A DNA stretch of 64,000 bases from Arthrobacter sp. ov118 (GTDB lineage Bacteria > Actinomycetota > Actinomycetes > Actinomycetales > Micrococcaceae): positions 124,001 to 188,000 of the forward strand of contig NZ_FPAY01000003.1 of NCBI RefSeq assembly GCF_900116495.1. Reading direction: 5' to 3'. This document shows, in pieces, positions 61,316 to 64,000 of the stretch. The notes under the pieces are model-generated. The model was not told where the DNA came from, did not search any database, and saw only the letters and a list, made by a program, of their open reading frames with translations. Each line of letters starts with the position of its first letter. Within the stretch, counting starts at the first letter, position 1. The position numbers were made by a program, and so were the translations under genes.

Positions 61316-62725
61316 TCAGCGGCGCGAGGCGTCGACGAGGTCCTTGCCGTCATCGTCCGTGTGGCCAGCAACCGCAGAACTGGCCGCCGGCTCCCAGGCG
61401 TGACCCTGCTCGTGGTCCAGGTGCGTGGACTTCTTGTTCCGCAGGCAGAAGATGTAGACCAGCAGGGAGATGCCGATGGCCACCGTGACGTAGGTGAAGA
61501 ACAGCTCCTCCTGGCCTGCCTTCTGCAGCGCCGCGCCGATCAGCGGGACGGTGCCGCCGAAGAGCGAGTTGGCGATCGCGTAGCCGAGTCCGACGCCGAG
61601 GGCGCGGATCGACGCCGGGAACAGCTCGGCCTTCACCAGGGCGTTGATGGAGGTGTAGCCGCCGACGATCAGCAGCCCGCCCATCATGAGCAGGAACGCG
61701 GTGAAGGGATCTTTGGTGCCGGCGAGGGCGGACAGGAGCGGCCAGGTGAACAGGACGCCGGTGATGCCGAACCAGAGCAGCAGCGGCTTGCGGCCCACCT
61801 TGTCCGAGATGATTCCGTAGACCGGCTGCAGCAGCATGAAGATGAACAGTGCCCAGAAGTTGATCACCGAGGTGTCGGTCTTGGCGATGCCGGAGGTATC
61901 GTTCATGAACTTCAGGATGAAGTTGGTGTACGTGTAGAACGCCACCGTGCCGCCAAGGGTGATCCCGATGCAGATCAGCAGCGGTTTCCAATAGCTCGTG
62001 AACAGCAGCTTCATGGTCCCCGGCTGCGCCTCGCCTGCCGCGGCGGGAGCCTTTGCGGCCTCGATCTGTTCAGCCGAAACGGTTTCCTCCATGGACCGCC
62101 GCAGCCACAGGACCACCAGCGCAGCAACGCCGCCCACCGCGAACGGGATGCGCCAGCCCCACTCGCCGAGATCGGCCTTGGGCAGGGTGTTCTGCAGGAC
62201 CACGAGGACCAGCAGGGCCAGCATCTGGCCACCGACCAGCGTGACGTACTGGAAGCTGGAGAAGAAGCCCCGGCGTCCGGAGGTGGCGGCCTCGGACATG
62301 TACGTGGCGCTGGTGCCGTACTCGCCGCCTACGGAGAAACCCTGGATTACGCGGATGAGGACCAGCAGGATCATTGCCCACAGGCCGATCACGTCCTGGG
62401 TGGGCAGCACGGCGATGGCGAAGGAGCCGGCGGACATCATGGTCACGCTCAGCGTCAGCGCGGCCTTGCGGCCCCTGCGGTCGGCGTAGCGGCCGAAGAA
62501 CCAGGCGCCGATCGGGCGCATCAGGAAGGACGTCGAGAACACGGCCATCGCCTCAAGGCCGGCCTGGAGCTCGTCCTTGGAGTTGAAGAAGTGCGCCTGG
62601 AAGTAGGCGGCGAAGACCGTGTAGACGTAGAGGTCGTACCACTCGACGAGGTTGCCGGCCGAGCCTTTGAGGATGTTGCCGACGGCCTTTCGGGTCTGGG
62701 CCGCTTCGGACAGTTGGGTGCTCAT
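61316..62725 (-). CDS. MHS-family MFS transporter
   Basis: A 469-residue, 12-segment secondary transporter of the metabolite:H+ symporter family (KgtP/ProP/ShiA-like). Signatures: GNLVEWYDLYVYTVFAAYF near residue 24, GWFFGRYADRRGRKA-type loop (GAWFFGRYADRRGRKAALTL) near 75, and RVIQGFSVGGEYGTSATYM near 125. The cytoplasmic C-terminus is polar and His-rich. Substrate probably a dicarboxylate, osmolyte or aromatic acid; it cannot be told. AGGAAGG lies 8 nt before ATG 62725; the open frame continues upstream without support. Confidence 0.88.
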   Translation of the reverse strand: MSTQLSEAAQTRKAVGNILKGSAGNLVEWYDLYVYTVFAAYFQAHFFNSKDELQAGLEAMAVFSTSFLMRPIGAWFFGRYADRRGRKAALTLSVTMMSAGSFAIAVLPTQDVIGLWAMILLVLIRVIQGFSVGGEYGTSATYMSEAATSGRRGFFSSFQYVTLVGGQMLALLVLVVLQNTLPKADLGEWGWRIPFAVGGVAALVVLWLRRSMEETVSAEQIEAAKAPAAAGEAQPGTMKLLFTSYWKPLLICIGITLGGTVAFYTYTNFILKFMNDTSGIAKTDTSVINFWALFIFMLLQPVYGIISDKVGRKPLLLWFGITGVLFTWPLLSALAGTKDPFTAFLLMMGGLLIVGGYTSINALVKAELFPASIRALGVGLGYAIANSLFGGTVPLIGAALQKAGQEELFFTYVTVAIGISLLVYIFCLRNKKSTHLDHEQGHAWEPAASSAVAGHTDDDGKDLVDASRR

Positions 62726-62846
62726 CAATGAACCTTCCTGGATCCGGCGCCGCCTGCGGGCAACGCCGTCCGCCACCCTAGTCCGCGTGATCCGATTCAT
62801 CAAATGCCTGTTCAGAAGCACAATGCGGGCGGTTCCGGCGAACTGG

Positions 62847-62852
62847 CAGGAT
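62847..62852 (+). promoter_or_regulatory. Possible leaderless -10 of the kinase gene
   Basis: CAGGAT, then aggacc, then ATG 62859. Confidence 0.4.
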
Positions 62853-62858
62853 AGGACC

Positions 62859-63740
62859 ATGACTTCTACCGCGTTCGACTCCGCTGCCCTGGCCGTCTCC
62901 GATACCGCCTCCGACGCCGTTTCCTCCCCCGCTGTCGCGCTGACCATCGCGGGCTCCGAAGCGACCGGCGGCGCCGGCGCGCAGGCTGACCTGAAGACCT
63001 TCCAGGAACTCGGTGTCTTCGGGATCGCGAACCTGACCTGCATCGTGTCCTTCGATCCCAAGGACAACTGGAACCACCGCTTCGTCCCGGTGGACCAGCA
63101 GGTCATCGCCGACCAGCTGGAAGCGACGACGGCGGCCTACGGTGCCGCGTCCGGCGCGCCGGTGCTGGACACCGTGAAGATCGGCATGCTGGGCAGTCCG
63201 GCGACGATCTCCACCGTAGCCGAGGCCCTGGCTGACGGGCAGTTCGCCAACGTGGTGCTGGATCCGGTGCTGATCTGCAAGGGCCAGGAGCCAGGGCACG
63301 CCTTGGACACCGACCAGGCGCTTAAGGCCCAGATCCTGCCGCTGGCCACCTTCGTAACGCCCAACCACTTCGAAGCGGAGTCGCTCTCCGGGCTGGAAAT
63401 CACCAACGTCGAATCCCTCAAGGCCGCTGCCGTCCGCATCCATGAGCTCAGCGGCGCCGCTGTACTGGCCAAGGGCGGCGTGCGGCTGGCCGGACCTGAC
63501 GCCGTCGACGTCTACTACGACGGCGAAACGCTGGAAGTCCTGTCCGCCCCGAAGGTGGGCGAAGTGGCAGTATCCGGCGCCGGGTGCTCGCTGGCCGCCG
63601 CCGTGACAGCTGAGCTCGCCAAGGGCGCGACTCCGCTCGAGGCGGCCCGGACGGCCAAGGCGTTTGTGACCGCGGGAATCCGGAACCGGGTGGCTTCAGG
63701 CGCCCCGTTCGATGCGCTCTGGCAGGGCGGCCCGCGCTAG
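62859..63740 (+). CDS. ThiD/PdxK-type kinase (hydroxymethylpyrimidine or pyridoxine kinase)
   Basis: A 293-residue ribokinase-like enzyme of the ThiD/PdxK group. Substrate motif LTIAGSEATGGAGAQADLKT near residue 28, VLDPVLICKGQE near 137, TPNHFEAESLSG near 167, and the anion-hole/catalytic region VSGAGCSLAAAVTAELAKGA near 240, where the Cys replaces the usual second Asp environment as in CC-type pyridoxine kinases. It phosphorylates a B-vitamin intermediate (B1 pyrimidine or B6). The longer frame upstream is not supported; the choice between thiD and pdxK is open. Confidence 0.88.
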   Translation: MTSTAFDSAALAVSDTASDAVSSPAVALTIAGSEATGGAGAQADLKTFQELGVFGIANLTCIVSFDPKDNWNHRFVPVDQQVIADQLEATTAAYGAASGAPVLDTVKIGMLGSPATISTVAEALADGQFANVVLDPVLICKGQEPGHALDTDQALKAQILPLATFVTPNHFEAESLSGLEITNVESLKAAAVRIHELSGAAVLAKGGVRLAGPDAVDVYYDGETLEVLSAPKVGEVAVSGAGCSLAAAVTAELAKGATPLEAARTAKAFVTAGIRNRVASGAPFDALWQGGPR

Positions 63741-63743
63741 GCC

Positions 63744-63815
63744 GCCGATTCGACGGGTCCCTGTCCACTCGACGCATCCCGCCGTCGAACCCGCACGGAA
63801 CCGTCGAAACGGAGG
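63744..63815. repeat. Variant of the REP-like repeat, copy 6
   Basis: Instead of TCGCCGG half-sites this copy has TCGACGG/CCGTCGA half-sites: CGATTCGACGGG, CCACTCGACGC, CGCCGTCGAAC and ACCGTCGAAACGG. Spacing is similar, and again it lies between two convergent gene ends. Confidence 0.5.
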
Positions 63816-63847
63816 TGTGCGCTCCGTCCGCCGGCTCAGCGTCCGGC

Positions 63848-64000
63848 TCAGCGGGGGTCGGAGACCTTGCCCATGAACAGGGGCAGCCCGGTTTCGACGT
63901 GGACGATTTCGTAGTAGAACGGCCGGTCGAAGCTGATGGCCTTCATGGGGGCTGTGCCGCTCACCGCCCGCGCGTTGATCTGCGTCACGGCGGCGGCAAC
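63848..64000 (-). CDS. Serpin-family protein, C-terminal end (runs off right edge)
   Basis: An open frame enters from the right edge and ends at TGA 63850-63848 (50 residues). It reads VAAAVTQINARAVSG, then APMKAISFDRPFYYEIVHVE and TGLPLFMGKVSDPR. This is the serpin C-terminus: the end of the reactive-loop strand, the FDRPF motif and the closing GKVSDP. Serpins inhibit serine proteases by trapping. The reactive-site residue itself lies outside or at the edge of the window. Confidence 0.75.
   Translation of the reverse strand, partial: VAAAVTQINARAVSGTAPMKAISFDRPFYYEIVHVETGLPLFMGKVSDPR

Noticed and set aside
54318..63815. CRISPR array as an explanation for the regularly recurring repeat
   Set aside because: Copies are kilobases apart in separate spacers between genes, with no short repeat-spacer alternation and no cas genes.

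Overview
This is a high-GC actinobacterial chromosome segment. Gene content and architecture point to the Micrococcaceae, most likely Arthrobacter or Pseudarthrobacter: tightly packed operons with 4-bp stop/start overlaps, many leaderless starts, a LacI-controlled rhamnose locus with an aldolase-dehydrogenase fusion, an iron-dependent-repressor box, GH76 and DUF6707 proteins, and a lhr-nei2 pair. The genus is inferred from the style of the proteins, not from a marker gene. I saw no rRNA, tRNA, CRISPR array, intact insertion sequence or prophage.

Left part (1-15.1 kb): after the 3'-truncated part of a DUF1345 membrane protein and a decayed spacer holding a dihydrofolate-reductase fragment, nearly everything to 15.1 kb is an L-rhamnose locus. 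The catabolic operon reads leftward as rhaM-rhaI-rhaEW-rhaB-lutA-lutB-lutC. Rhamnose is epimerised, isomerised, phosphorylated and cleaved to DHAP and L-lactaldehyde. The fused dehydrogenase oxidises the lactaldehyde to lactate, and LutABC oxidises that to pyruvate. A second leftward operon, rhaT-rhaP-rhaQ-rhaS, encodes the ABC importer. The divergent LacI-type regulator is associated with three copies of a TGAATCGATTCA-type operator.

Central part (15.1-41.7 kb): small hypothetical proteins including a Cys-rich 59-residue peptide; a DUF4232 lipoprotein; the giant helicase Lhr overlapping Nei2 (DNA repair); a divergent yczE/MocR (YczR-type) pair; VOC and alpha/beta-hydrolase genes; an accessory-looking patch (TetR relic, short primase-like-domain protein, zinc-ribbon protein, CsbD); a pseudouridine synthase; a DedA protein; a PoxB-like TPP enzyme; PEP carboxylase; a TetR module controlling a reductase and a DUF1684 protein; an acyl-CoA dehydrogenase/SDR operon; and a cytoplasmic GH76 protein.

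Right part (41.7-64 kb): a ferric-iron ABC operon preceded by a CRP-like site and a DtxR/IdeR box; an amylo-1,6-glucosidase-like enzyme; a PAP2 phosphatase; YdeI, VOC, NUDIX, DUF6707 and SRPBCC proteins; tRNA-guanine transglycosylase and, 6 kb away, a queuosine-precursor transporter; a LacI-controlled trio of sugar or polyol enzymes; an orphan AbiEi-like/nuclease-fold protein; an MHS-family transporter; a ThiD/PdxK-type kinase; and the C-terminus of a serpin. From 54.3 kb onward, every spacer that holds a gene 3' end also holds a REP-like palindromic repeat (five clear copies and one variant). These repeats are the most distinctive non-coding feature of the window.

Leaderless transcription looks common. 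At 17 starts a -10-like hexamer with A at position 2 lies 6 (rarely 7) nt before the start codon; 16 of these hexamers also end in T.
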